Assembly: GCA_937863215.1 (NCBI GenBank)
Contig: CALMFQ010000049.1
Location: 1 to 22,006, forward strand
Direction: 5' to 3'
Length of the DNA stretch: 22,006 bases
DNA from: an uncultured Pseudomonadota bacterium
Lineage (GTDB): Bacteria; Pseudomonadota; Gammaproteobacteria; Burkholderiales; SCOH01
Below the pieces are notes generated by a model. The model worked only from the letters and a program-made list of their open reading frames with translations, did not search any database and was not told the origin of the DNA. The position numbers were made by a program, and so were the translations under genes. Shown here piece after piece: positions 6,341-13,976 of this stretch (the stretch's first letter is position 1; every line of letters begins with the position of its first letter).

Positions 6341-6889
6341 TTATTCGCCCATTTCGGGGATGACCAGTTGCCCCAGTTCTTCGAGAGGAGGCAACTCTTT
6401 TAGCGACGCCAAACCAAGGTCGTCGAGAAATTTCCGGGTAGTGGCATACAGGCCGGGGCGCCCCGGCACTTCCTTGAAACCGATGACATCCACCCAGCCA
6501 CGCTGTTCAAGTGCCTTGATTACTGTCGTAGAAACCGATACGCCGCGTATCTGCTCGATATCGCCACGCGTGACCGGCTGGCGGTAGGCAATGATCGCCA
6601 GCGTTTCCATTACCGCACGCGAATAACGCGGGGCTTTTTCCGGGTTGAGGCGTTCGAGGTGCCCCATGAATTCCGGTCGAACCCTGAAACGCCACCCCGA
6701 CGCCAATTGCACCAGTTCCACCCCGCGATCCTGCCAATCGGATTTTAGTTCATCCACGGCGCGACGTATGGTTTCCACCGAGATTTCGTCTTCGAACAAC
6801 TTTTTCAGGTCGAATGCCGACAGCGGCTCCTGTGCCGCAAACAGTGCGGCCTCAAGCACCAGTTTCAGATGTTTCGCTACGGGCGGCAT
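6341..6889 (-). CDS. scpB: Segregation and condensation protein B
   Basis: ScpB dimers bind the kleisin ScpA and, with SMC, form the bacterial condensin that organises and segregates chromosomes. The 182 residues contain the two winged-helix domains of the family. The hallmark block is RAVMETLAIIAYRQPVTRGD (residues about 91-110), followed by IEQIRGVS, RGWVDVIGFKEVPGRPGLYATT and a KFLDDLGLASLKELP end. The start ATG (6889-6887) lies inside scpA, giving a 38-bp overlap that suggests translational coupling. Family identity is certain; the exact start is less so, because no strong Shine-Dalgarno is visible. Confidence 0.95.
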   Translation of the reverse strand: MPPVAKHLKLVLEAALFAAQEPLSAFDLKKLFEDEISVETIRRAVDELKSDWQDRGVELVQLASGWRFRVRPEFMGHLERLNPEKAPRYSRAVMETLAIIAYRQPVTRGDIEQIRGVSVSTTVIKALEQRGWVDVIGFKEVPGRPGLYATTRKFLDDLGLASLKELPPLEELGQLVIPEMGE

Positions 6890-7673
6890 AATTCAAACGT
6901 ACATAGATGGGCGCAAACGCGCGTTCCTGGGTTAGGGACACCAGGCTTTCCTTGACCAGCTCCAGTACCGCAAGAAAGCTCACCACCAACACCGGCCGTG
7001 TGAACTGCTCATCGAACAGCTCGCGCAATTCGACAAAGCGACCATCTGCCAGCAGGCGCAAAATACGCGCCATATGTTCGCGCACCGACAACTGCTCGCG
7101 CGTTACCTTGTGATGGGTATTGACCTTGGCCCGGGCGACAATACCCAGCCACGCAGCGCGCAGGTCGTCGAGGCTGACATCCGGTAACGGCAAAACGCCG
7201 GATTTGTCGAGCAATGCCGCAGCCCAGGCAAAATCGCGTTCCGCTTGCGGCAGCTGATCCAGATTGAACGCAGCCAACTTGATCTGCTCATATTCCAGCA
7301 AGCGCCGCACCAGTTCTGCGCGCGGGTCGGTACCGTCATCGACAGCAATCTCCGCCGGCCGCGGCAGCAACATGCGCGATTTGATCTCGATCAGCACTGC
7401 CGCCATCAGCAGATATTCTGCGGCAAGCTCCAGCCGGTTATGCTGCATCAGGTCGATATATTCCATGTACTGCGCAGTAATGCGCGCCATCGGAATATCC
7501 AGCACGTTCAGGTTCTGGCGCCGGATCAGGTACAGCAACAGGTCAAGCGGGCCTTCGAAGGCTTCGAGAAACACCCGCAATGCGTCCGGCGGAATATACA
7601 GATCCTGCGGCAAATCGACGACCGGCTCGCCGTAAATTTGCGCGACCGGCTGCAGAGCCTCGGGATGGTTCAC
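6852..7673 (-). CDS. scpA: Segregation and condensation protein A (kleisin)
   Basis: ScpA is the kleisin subunit that bridges the SMC heads and binds ScpB. The 273-residue protein shows the N-terminal FEGPLDLLLYLIRRQNLNVLDIPMARI signature (from about residue 39), AAEYLLMAAVLIEIKSRMLLP (about 84-104), and a C-terminal winged-helix region ending near FLAVLELVKESLVSLTQE. It overlaps the upstream membrane-protein gene by 4 bp (ATGA) and scpB by 38 bp, so all three should be translated from one message. No separate smc gene lies in the window, which is normal. Confidence 0.96.
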   Translation of the reverse strand: MNHPEALQPVAQIYGEPVVDLPQDLYIPPDALRVFLEAFEGPLDLLLYLIRRQNLNVLDIPMARITAQYMEYIDLMQHNRLELAAEYLLMAAVLIEIKSRMLLPRPAEIAVDDGTDPRAELVRRLLEYEQIKLAAFNLDQLPQAERDFAWAAALLDKSGVLPLPDVSLDDLRAAWLGIVARAKVNTHHKVTREQLSVREHMARILRLLADGRFVELRELFDEQFTRPVLVVSFLAVLELVKESLVSLTQERAFAPIYVRLNYAARSETSETGA

Positions 7674-8020
7674 TGCAGCGGCTCACCATCTTTTGACCGG
7701 CCGGGCTCGCGTTGCTCCGGAATGGACGGCGAACGCGCCAGCAACAGCAGGCCCCCCAGCAATACCATCAACAGCGGCAGCTGTATCTGCAATCCCAGGC
7801 CGTATTTCTGCCGCATGAACGTGGTGATGCCGGTGCCGATCAGCATCGGGCCGGTCACAACCGACGACTTGTTGATGCCATCGACCAGCAGTAATGCCAC
7901 CCCGCCGGCAACCAGACTGAACACCCACAGCCAGCTGACTTCCGGAAACAACTGCGCCTCATCAAGCAGCCACGCCATGCCGACAACAATCAGCGCAATC
8001 GGCATGAAGGTATGTTTCAT
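7670..8020 (-). CDS. Small multi-pass membrane protein, LiaF/DUF5668-like
   Basis: This is a 116-residue hydrophobic protein with four predicted membrane segments: about residues 5-19 (PIALIVVGMAWLLDE region), 29-47 (SWLWVFSLVAGGVALLLV), 53-68, and 80-96 (LPLLMVLLGGLLLLA). A short charged C-tail is likely cytoplasmic. The pattern of short helix pairs rich in Gly/Leu resembles the transmembrane part of LiaI/LiaF-like (DUF5668) proteins, but I cannot assign a function. It begins 16 nt after trpS and overlaps scpA by 4 bp, so it is embedded in the operon. A GTG one codon upstream (8023) is an alternative start; neither has a good ribosome-binding site. Confidence 0.75.
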   Translation of the reverse strand: MKHTFMPIALIVVGMAWLLDEAQLFPEVSWLWVFSLVAGGVALLLVDGINKSSVVTGPMLIGTGITTFMRQKYGLGLQIQLPLLMVLLGGLLLLARSPSIPEQREPGRSKDGEPLQ

Positions 8021-8036
8021 CACGCGTCAGTTGTCA

Positions 8037-9239
8037 TCAGATGTAGGACAGACCCATCGCCTCACGCACCTCGCGCATGGTTTCCTGTGCCAGCTTGCGC
8101 GCCCGCTCGCAACCGTCGGCAATGATGTTGCGCACCAGAGTCGGGTCTTCGATATATTGCTGCGCACGCTCCTGCATCGGCTTCTGCTCCTCCAGCACCG
8201 CTTCGATCACCGGCCCCTTGCACTCGATACAACCAATACCCGCCGAGCGGCAGCCTTGCTGCACCCAGTCCTTGGTCTGGGCATCGGAATAGACCTGATG
8301 CAACTGCCACACCGGGCACTTGTCCGGATCGCCCGGATCGGTGCGGCGGATACGCGCCGGATCGGTCGGCATGGTGCGGATCTTGCGATTGACCGAATCG
8401 GTATCCTCGCGCAGCGTAATGGTATTGGCGTAGGACTTGGACATCTTCTGCCCGTCCAGCCCCGGCATTTTCGATGCCTCGGTCAATAGCGACTGCGGTT
8501 CGGACAAGATCATCTTGCCACCGCCTTCGAGATAGCCGAACAGTCGTTCGCGGTCGCCCAGACTCAGGTTCTGCGTGTCTTCCAGCAAGGCACGGCCAGC
8601 TTCCAGCGCCTCGGCATCGCCATCCTGCTGATAGCGTACGCGCAGTTCGTCGTACAGCTTGGCCTTCTTGCTGCCCATTTTCTTCACCGCGGCTTCGGCC
8701 TTGGCCTCGAAGCCCGGTTCGCGGCCATACAGATGGTTGAAGCGGCGCGCCACTTCGCGTGTCATTTCGATATGCGGCAGCTGGTCTTCGCCGACCGGCA
8801 CCAGATTGGCGCGGTAAATCAGGATATCCGCCGACTGCAGCAGCGGGTAGCCGAGAAAACCGTAGGTCGACAAATCCTTCTGCGACAGCTTCTCCTGCTG
8901 CTCCTTGTAGGTCGGTACGCGCTCCAGCCAGCCAAGCGGCGTCATCATCGACAGCAGCAGATGCAGCTCGGCGTGCTCTGGCACCCGCGACTGGATGAAC
9001 AAAGTGGCCTGCGATGGATCGACGCCGGCAGCGAGCCAGTCGATGATCATGTCCCAGACACTTTTCTCGATGATCTCCGGGTTGTCGTAATTGGTGGTCA
9101 GCGCATGCCAGTCGGCAGCGAAAAACAGGCATTCGTATTCCGATTGCAGCTTGACCCAGTTTTTCAACACGCCATGATAATGGCCCAAATGTAGACTGCC
9201 GGTGGGACGCATACCGGACAGGACGCGATCAACAAACAT
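8037..9239 (-). CDS. trpS: Tryptophanyl-tRNA synthetase, long form with Fe-S-type cysteine motif
   Basis: This class I synthetase charges tRNA-Trp with tryptophan using ATP. It is 400 residues, against about 334 for E. coli TrpS. The HIGH-type motif is HLGH (17-20) and the KMSKS motif is at 265-269. An insertion at about 178-260 (KKMGSKKAKLYDELRVRYQ onwards) explains most of the extra length. The C-terminal half carries Cys308-x21-Cys330-x6-Cys337-x2-Cys340, nearly the spacing of the [4Fe-4S] cluster ligands of Thermotoga maritima TrpRS (C-x22-C-x6-C-x2-C), so a cluster near the anticodon-binding region is plausible. The Shine-Dalgarno GGGAAG is 6-7 nt before the ATG, 18 nt after the M50 protease gene. 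Confidence 0.96.
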   Translation of the reverse strand: MFVDRVLSGMRPTGSLHLGHYHGVLKNWVKLQSEYECLFFAADWHALTTNYDNPEIIEKSVWDMIIDWLAAGVDPSQATLFIQSRVPEHAELHLLLSMMTPLGWLERVPTYKEQQEKLSQKDLSTYGFLGYPLLQSADILIYRANLVPVGEDQLPHIEMTREVARRFNHLYGREPGFEAKAEAAVKKMGSKKAKLYDELRVRYQQDGDAEALEAGRALLEDTQNLSLGDRERLFGYLEGGGKMILSEPQSLLTEASKMPGLDGQKMSKSYANTITLREDTDSVNRKIRTMPTDPARIRRTDPGDPDKCPVWQLHQVYSDAQTKDWVQQGCRSAGIGCIECKGPVIEAVLEEQKPMQERAQQYIEDPTLVRNIIADGCERARKLAQETMREVREAMGLSYI

Positions 9240-9257
9240 CGATATCTTCCCAAATTC

Positions 9258-9899
9258 TTATAAAAATATTGAAACCAGTTTCATCGTGGCTACATAGAAC
9301 GGCTTGATGATCACGCCGAGCATACCGGTCGCCATCAACGCCACCAGAATGAACATGCCGTAGGGCTCCAGCCGCGCCAGCGGATAGGCCAGATCGCGCG
9401 GCAACAGACCGACGGCTATCCGACCACCGTCCAGCGGCGGGATCGGCAGCAGATTCAGCACCATCAGCACCACATTGATCTGAATCCCGGCGGTGGACAT
9501 CAGCGCCAGCGGCACCGAAAAATAGCCCTCGGGATTCATCGCCGCAACGTTGTACAACAAGGCCCAGCCGAACGCCATCACCAGATTCGCCGCCGGGCCG
9601 GCGGCAGCGACCCAGACCATGTCCTTTTTCGGATTGTTGAGATTGGCGAAGTTGACCGGCACCGGCTTGGCCCAGCCGAACAGGAAACCGCCCAGCGTCA
9701 ACGCCAGCAGCGGGATCAGGATCGTCCCGACCGGGTCGATATGCTTGAGCGGATTCAGGCTCATGCGCCCCATCATATAGGCTGTGGCATCGCCATATTT
9801 TTTCGCTGCATAGGCATGTGCTGCTTCGTGGAAAGTAATGGCGAACAGCACCGGCAATGCATAAATGGTTATTTTCTGGATCGTGTCGTCCATGCTCAT
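9258..9899 (-). CDS. Site-2 protease family (M50) membrane metalloprotease
   Basis: This is a 213-residue intramembrane zinc protease of the minimal M50B type, without PDZ or CBS domains. The zinc-binding HEAAH motif is at residues 24-28 (FHEAAHAYAA) within the first membrane helix. The third ligand is Asp157 in NLLPIPPLDGG. Four to five hydrophobic segments are visible. Its substrate is unknown; larger M50 relatives cleave anti-sigma factors, but these short forms beside trpS and scpAB in betaproteobacteria are not assigned. The start ATG overlaps the yciO stop by 4 bp (ATGA). A second ATG two codons later is an alternative. Confidence 0.9.
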   Translation of the reverse strand: MSMDDTIQKITIYALPVLFAITFHEAAHAYAAKKYGDATAYMMGRMSLNPLKHIDPVGTILIPLLALTLGGFLFGWAKPVPVNFANLNNPKKDMVWVAAAGPAANLVMAFGWALLYNVAAMNPEGYFSVPLALMSTAGIQINVVLMVLNLLPIPPLDGGRIAVGLLPRDLAYPLARLEPYGMFILVALMATGMLGVIIKPFYVATMKLVSIFL

Positions 9900-10531
9900 T
9901 CTTCTTCGCTAATGCCAAACGGATCGAGCGGTCCCTTGCCCTTGCGCACCAGTACCGGGCTGCCTTCGTGCAGATCGATCACGGTGGTCGGCTCGATGCC
10001 GCAATAGCCGCCGTCGATGATCAGATCGACCTGCGACTCAAGCAGATCGCGGATTTCATACGGATCGTTAAGCGGATAGTCCTCGCCCGGCAACAGTAAC
10101 GTGCTCGACAGCAGCGGCTCGCCCAACTCTTCCAGCAGTGCCAGCGTAATCGGATGATCCGGTACGCGCAGGCCGATGCTGTTGCGCTTAGGGTGCTGCA
10201 AGCGCTTGGGCACTTCCTTGGTCGCCAGCAGCAGGAAGGTGTAGCTGCCGGGAGTTGCCGCCTTCAGCAGCCGGAATTGCGCGTTGTCCACCTTGGCGTA
10301 ACTGGCGATCTCCGACAGGTCGCGGCACATCAGGGTGAAATGATGCTTGTCATCGACCTGGCGGATACGCCGAATACGCTCGACCGCGTCCTTGTCGCCC
10401 AGATGACAGCCGATCGCGTAGCAGGAGTCGGTTGGATAAATCACGACGCCACCGTCGCGGATGATCTTGACCGCTTCGCGAATCAAGCGCGGTTGCGGGT
10501 TTTCCGGATGAATGACAAAAAATTGAGCCAT
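9896..10531 (-). CDS. yciO: YciO/Sua5 (YrdC-domain) family protein
   Basis: This 211-residue protein is one YrdC-type domain, the fold that makes threonylcarbamoyl-AMP for t6A37 in tRNA. Visible blocks are YPTDSCYAIGC (about 32-42), KHHFTLMCRDLSEIASYAKVDN, GSYTFLL (about 95-101), KRNSIGLRVPDH and IDGGYCGIEPTTVIDL. It lacks the C-terminal Sua5 domain. The pairing with rnm matches the E. coli neighbours rnm (yciV) and yciO, so YciO is the better name than TsaC. Databases often call it L-threonylcarbamoyladenylate synthase, but the activity of YciO proteins is less certain. It starts 27 nt after rnm. Confidence 0.88.
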   Translation of the reverse strand: MAQFFVIHPENPQPRLIREAVKIIRDGGVVIYPTDSCYAIGCHLGDKDAVERIRRIRQVDDKHHFTLMCRDLSEIASYAKVDNAQFRLLKAATPGSYTFLLLATKEVPKRLQHPKRNSIGLRVPDHPITLALLEELGEPLLSSTLLLPGEDYPLNDPYEIRDLLESQVDLIIDGGYCGIEPTTVIDLHEGSPVLVRKGKGPLDPFGISEEE

Positions 10532-10558
10532 GAGTTTTCAGAATGTGAAAGCAACGAT

Positions 10559-11401
10559 CTAGACGCCAAGCGCCCAGTCGTGCCAGACCGGAGTACAGGA
10601 AAGCGGCATGTCGGGCAGGATGCCGATATCGGCATAGCCCTCGCCGGGGCCGTGGAAGTCTGATCCGCAGGAGGCGAGCAGGCCGAATTCCTGCGCCAGA
10701 CGCGTGAACTGGATGATGTGCTGGGCCGTATGGTTGGATGTTACCACTTCAACCGCTTCGCCTCCGGCAGCCTTGAAATCGGTCAACAGGCGCAACATGC
10801 GTGCCTTGCCGATCTCGTAGCGCCCCGGATGCGCCAGCACCGCCCTGCCGCCGGCAGCACGAATCCAGCCCACGGCATCGTTCAGCTCTGCCCACTGATG
10901 CGGCACGTAGCCCGGCTTGCCTTTTACCAGATATTTCTTGAATGCGGTCTTGATGTCCTTGACCTTGCCACTATCGACCAGAAAGCGCGCGAAGTGGGTG
11001 CGACTGACCATATCCTTGTTACCGGCAAACGCCAGCGCGCCCTCGAAACTGCCGCCGATGCCGATCCGGGCCAGATCGGCCGCCATCTGCTCGGCACGCA
11101 GGGTACGGCCGGCACGTACCGACTCCAGCCCCGTCAGCAGTTGCGGATGGGTCGGATCGATATTCAGCCCGACCACGTGAATGGTGATGCCATCCCAGGA
11201 CACCGAAATTTCCACTCCGTCGAGAAAGCGCAACCCCAGCTGCAGAGCCATGCGGCGGGCCTCCGGCAAACCGTGCACGACATCGTGATCGGTCAGCGCC
11301 AGCATCTCGCAGCCGCGTGCAACGGCCCGGGCAACCACCTCGGCAGGCGCCAGCGTGCCGTCGGAGCAAGTGGAATGGCAGTGCAGATCGACCTTGAGCA
11401 T
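10559..11401 (-). CDS. rnm: PHP-domain phosphoesterase, RNase AM / 3',5'-nucleoside bisphosphate phosphatase
   Basis: The protein is 280 residues with a complete PHP metal site: HCHSTCSDG (His7, His9, Asp14), TDHD (His39), Glu64 in GVEIS, His75, His136 region (SRTHFARF), His191 (LAHPGRYE), and Asp248/His250 (GSDFHG). Members of this family, such as E. coli RNase AM (YciV/TrpH) and Chromobacterium violaceum Cv1693, hydrolyse pAp and trim 5' ends of short RNAs. It is the first gene of the leftward operon. The MLKVDLHCHS start at 11401 is typical of the family even though no Shine-Dalgarno is evident upstream. It should be cytoplasmic. Confidence 0.92.
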   Translation of the reverse strand: MLKVDLHCHSTCSDGTLAPAEVVARAVARGCEMLALTDHDVVHGLPEARRMALQLGLRFLDGVEISVSWDGITIHVVGLNIDPTHPQLLTGLESVRAGRTLRAEQMAADLARIGIGGSFEGALAFAGNKDMVSRTHFARFLVDSGKVKDIKTAFKKYLVKGKPGYVPHQWAELNDAVGWIRAAGGRAVLAHPGRYEIGKARMLRLLTDFKAAGGEAVEVVTSNHTAQHIIQFTRLAQEFGLLASCGSDFHGPGEGYADIGILPDMPLSCTPVWHDWALGV

Positions 11402-11512
11402 GGGGGAACTAAATCGGGCGAGAAAGATTCATAGATCACAATCATAACATTGTCCGGCCTGCTGCACCGCCCGATCGAAACCACCTCACGCCTCCAGCTC
11501 ATCGCGATTGCA

Positions 11513-11542
11513 TGGACAATCGCCAATATTCGGTTGCATAAT
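11513..11542 (+). promoter_or_regulatory. Candidate sigma70 promoter of yciB
   Basis: TGGACA (11513-11518) and CATAAT (11537-11542) are each one mismatch from the consensus, with an 18-bp spacer. A start site about 7 nt downstream would fall at or just before the ATG at 11551, implying an almost leaderless mRNA. Confidence 0.55.
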
Positions 11543-11550
11543 CCGCCGCT

Positions 11551-12105
11551 ATGAAATTTCTATTTGACATGTTCCCGATCCTGTTGTTTTTCGTGGCTTA
11601 CTACGCCACCGGCAACGACATCTTCATCGCGACCGGCGTCACCATTGGTGCAACCACGGCGCAGGTCGGCTGGACATGGTTCAGGCATCGCAAGGTGGAT
11701 ACGATGCTGTGGGTCAGCTTCGCACTGGTCACGGTGCTCGGTGGCGCAACGCTGTTGCTGCACAACAAGACGTTCATCATGTGGAAGCCGACCGCGCTCT
11801 ACTGGGTGTTTGCGCTGACCTTGCTGGTGGCGCGTCTGGCTGTTGGCAAGAATCTGATGCGCAGCCTGATGGAGCAGCAGGTGCAGTTGCCCGACCCGGT
11901 ATGGGACAAACTGCTGTTCGCCTGGATCGGCTTCTTCCTGTTCATGGGTGGGCTGAATCTGGCGGTTGCATTCAATTTCAGCGAAGCCACCTGGGTCAAA
12001 TTCAAGGTTTTCGGCGGCATCGGCCTGATGCTGGCATTTGTATTGCTGCAAGGCATGCTGCTGGCGAAATACATCGACGACACGCCGCAGCAGAAGGATA
12101 ACTGA
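11551..12105 (+). CDS. yciB: Inner-membrane intracellular septation protein A (YciB/IspZ)
   Basis: This is a 184-residue inner-membrane protein of the IspZ/YciB family, which affects septation and envelope integrity. Family landmarks are MKFLFDMFPILLFFVAYY at the start, TMLWVSFALVTVLGGATLLLHNKTFIMWKPTALYW in the middle (residues about 51-85), and KNLMRSLMEQQVQLPDPVW. About five membrane segments are seen, with a charged C-tail (YIDDTPQQKDN). There is no clear Shine-Dalgarno before the ATG, and the promoter sits almost on top of it. The stop overlaps the next start (TGATG), so it leads a four-gene operon. Confidence 0.95.
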   Translation: MKFLFDMFPILLFFVAYYATGNDIFIATGVTIGATTAQVGWTWFRHRKVDTMLWVSFALVTVLGGATLLLHNKTFIMWKPTALYWVFALTLLVARLAVGKNLMRSLMEQQVQLPDPVWDKLLFAWIGFFLFMGGLNLAVAFNFSEATWVKFKVFGGIGLMLAFVLLQGMLLAKYIDDTPQQKDN

Positions 12106-12407
12106 TGTTCTACACCATTATCGGCACCGATTCGGCCAACAGCCTGCAACAGCGGCTGGCGGTACGTCCGCAGCATCTGCAGCGGCTTGAGGCGCTGCAA
12201 CAGGAAGGTCGCCTGCTGCTGGCTGGCCCGTTCCCCGCCATCGACAGCAACGATCCCGGCCCGGCCGGCTTTTCCGGCAGCCTGATCGTTGCCGAATTCG
12301 ATTCGCTGGAAGCGGCAACCGCGTGGGCCGATGCCGACCCTTACGTGACTGAAGGCGTGTTCGCCGAAGTAGTCATCAAGCCGTTCAAGAAGGTTTTGCC
12401 CGCATGA
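12105..12407 (+). CDS. yciI: YciI-like protein
   Basis: This is a 100-residue cytoplasmic protein with the YciI/YCII ferredoxin-like fold: an N-terminal strand (MFYTIIGTDS), a RPQHLQRLEALQQEGRLLLAGPF block (about 21-43), SGSLIVAEFDSLEAATAWADADPYV and a final GVFAEVVIKPFKKVLP strand. The biochemical role of YciI is unclear; related domains act in chlorocatechol and similar chemistry. It is translationally coupled to yciB by a one-base stop/start overlap and to the BolA gene by a 4-bp overlap. The gene order yciB-yciI-bolA is a familiar betaproteobacterial arrangement. Confidence 0.9.
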   Translation: MFYTIIGTDSANSLQQRLAVRPQHLQRLEALQQEGRLLLAGPFPAIDSNDPGPAGFSGSLIVAEFDSLEAATAWADADPYVTEGVFAEVVIKPFKKVLPA

Positions 12408-12667
12408 CCACCATCGACACCATGCGCGAACGCCTGCAGACATTGCAGCCGCTGCAGCTGGAAATCCACGACGACTCGGCGCAGCACGCCGGCCATGAAG
12501 GCGCGAAGGGCGGCGGCGGCCATTACTGGCTGACCATCGTCGCAGCGCTATTCGCCGGAAAATCACGCCTGCAGCGCCACCGGCTGGTCTATGATGCGCT
12601 GGGTGAACTGATGCAGCAAAAGATTCATGCCCTGAGCATTCAGGCATATACCCCCGAAGAAGTGTAG
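12404..12667 (+). CDS. bolA: BolA family protein
   Basis: This is an 87-residue BolA-type protein. It shows the conserved core GGHYWLTIVAALFAGKSRLQRHRLVYDAL (about residues 38-66, containing the RHRLVY signature) and the IHALSIQAYTPEE tail. BolA proteins partner with monothiol glutaredoxins through a shared [2Fe-2S] cluster and influence cell shape and iron-sulfur handling. An invariant His lies in the RHRL motif, and other His residues at 28 and 31 could serve as additional ligands. The ATGA overlap with the yciI stop shows coupling. The alternative name IbaG is less likely given the sequence. Confidence 0.92.
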   Translation: MTTIDTMRERLQTLQPLQLEIHDDSAQHAGHEGAKGGGGHYWLTIVAALFAGKSRLQRHRLVYDALGELMQQKIHALSIQAYTPEEV

Positions 12668-12692
12668 ATTTTTGAAGATATTAGGACGACAC

Positions 12693-13475
12693 ATGAACAA
12701 GACCTCCCGCTTGCTTGCTGTATTGCTGACCGCTTCGGTGGCCATGGCAGCTCATGCCCAGAATGTCGCCACCGTTAACGGCGTGGCGATCCCCCAGGCA
12801 AAAATGGATACCCAGCTGAAAGCCCTGGCGACACGTGGCCAGAAAGACAGCCCGGAACTGCGCAATGCGATCAAGGACAGCCTGATTACCGGCGCGATCG
12901 TGGAACAGGAAGCGGCAAAAAAAGGCCTGGACAAGAACCCTGAAGTGCAATCCGAAATCGAAATGGCACGCCAGTCGATCCTGTTCCGCGCCTATGTGCA
13001 GGATTTCATGAAGAACAACCCGATTGCCGATACCGACATCAAGGCTGAATACGACAAATTCAAGTCAACCCAGTCGGACAAGGAGTACAACGTCCGCCAC
13101 ATTCTGGTGAAAGACGAAAAAACCGCCAAGGATGTGATCGAGCAGCTGAAAAAAGGCGCCAAATTCGACAAGCTGGCGGAAAAATATTCGCAGGACCCGG
13201 GCAGCAAGGCCAAGGGTGGCGAGCTGGGCTGGAATGCACCGGCCAACTTCGTCAAACCGTTCTCCGAAGCCATGACAAAACTGGAAAAAGGCCAGATGAC
13301 CAAGGAACCGGTACAGTCCGACTTCGGTTTCCATGTGATCAAGCTGGACGACGTGCGTAGCGCCAAGGTACCGGCTTTCGACGAAATCAAGCCGCAGATT
13401 TCCGAATTCCTGCAACGCAAGAAGCTGGAAAAGCTGATGGCCGATCTGCGTGGCAAGGCAAAAATCGAACAGTAA
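12693..13475 (+). CDS. Periplasmic peptidyl-prolyl cis-trans isomerase (PpiC/parvulin, PrsA-like)
   Basis: This is a 260-residue exported foldase. A signal peptide (MNKTSRLLAVLLTASVAMAAHA) with likely cleavage after residue 22 leaves Gln23 as the mature end. A SurA-like helical region follows (about 25-115, starting VATVNGVAIPQAKMD). The parvulin domain runs about 132-220, with YNVRHILVKDE, FDKLAEKYSQDPGSKAKGGELGW and DFGFHVIKLDD. A Lys-rich C-terminal helix completes it. It should help outer-membrane and periplasmic proteins fold. The ATG at 12693 is chosen because AGGA lies 6 nt upstream and a signal peptide begins there; a TTG at 12672 would only add an odd extension. It lies 25 nt after bolA and ends in a strong terminator. 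Confidence 0.92.
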   Translation: MNKTSRLLAVLLTASVAMAAHAQNVATVNGVAIPQAKMDTQLKALATRGQKDSPELRNAIKDSLITGAIVEQEAAKKGLDKNPEVQSEIEMARQSILFRAYVQDFMKNNPIADTDIKAEYDKFKSTQSDKEYNVRHILVKDEKTAKDVIEQLKKGAKFDKLAEKYSQDPGSKAKGGELGWNAPANFVKPFSEAMTKLEKGQMTKEPVQSDFGFHVIKLDDVRSAKVPAFDEIKPQISEFLQRKKLEKLMADLRGKAKIEQ

Positions 13476-13500
13476 ATACAGCTGTTCGAGTGTTGCAAAT

Positions 13501-13522
13501 AAAGGGCCGGAAACGGCCCTTT
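13501..13522 (+). terminator. Rho-independent terminator of the yciB-bolA-ppiC operon
   Basis: AAAGGGCCG (13501-13509) pairs perfectly with CGGCCCTTT (13514-13522) around a GAAA tetraloop and runs into TTTTTGTT. It lies 25 nt after the isomerase stop codon. Confidence 0.92.
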
Positions 13523-13547
13523 TTGTTACTGCGCGCCGTCAGCGTGC

Positions 13548-13576
13548 TTGAATTCAGCCGGCGCATCTGGTACAAA
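13548..13576 (+). promoter_or_regulatory. Candidate promoter of the 13614 gene
   Basis: TTGAAT (13548-13553) and TACAAA (13571-13576) are separated by 17 bp and each match four of six consensus bases. They follow directly after a terminator and precede the ATG at 13614 by 37 nt, where a promoter is needed. Confidence 0.4.
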
Positions 13577-13613
13577 AAAGATTCCCCGAACATTTGCGGC
13601 AACGAATCAGAAC

Positions 13614-13946
13614 ATGAAACGTTTTTACCGCGTTCACATTTCCATCTCGCCACTGGGCCAATCCGAACTGGACAAGGCGCTGGCCGCGATCCGTGAAGCC
13701 TGGACACGGCCGCACTGGATCAGCCGGACCGAGCGCAATCGTGTGTTCCTGCTGCAGGTGTGCGCCGAAGCCGAGTTCGCCGACGATTCGAGCGAAGAAG
13801 CCTTCGCCCAGCGCCTGTCGGTATCGATCTGGAAAAAAGTCGGGCGTTACGTCAAGGTAGTGGTCGATGCGGCATCGGAAGACCTGCCCGCCGACTGCTT
13901 CGAGCTGAACGAAATCGACTATCGCAAATTGATGCGCACCAATTGA
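13614..13946 (+). CDS. Conserved-looking small protein of unknown function
   Basis: This is a 110-residue soluble protein, MKRFYRVHISIS at the start and NEIDYRKLMRTN at the end. I do not recognise the family. It has alternating hydrophobic strands (FYRVHISI; RVFLLQVCAEAEF; YVKVVVDAA), an amphipathic helix (SELDKALAAIREAW), and a charged region around residues 60-80, suggesting a compact alpha/beta fold. One Cys occurs mid-protein and one near the end. Codon use matches the neighbours, and it is isolated by a terminator upstream and a convergent gene downstream, so it is probably a genuine monocistronic gene. The chosen ATG lacks a strong Shine-Dalgarno; an upstream TTG extension (from 13548) is implausible because it overlaps the promoter-like elements. 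Confidence 0.7.
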   Translation: MKRFYRVHISISPLGQSELDKALAAIREAWTRPHWISRTERNRVFLLQVCAEAEFADDSSEEAFAQRLSVSIWKKVGRYVKVVVDAASEDLPADCFELNEIDYRKLMRTN

Positions 13947-13976
13947 GGGACTCGCACACGGCGCGTTGCCGGCCTG

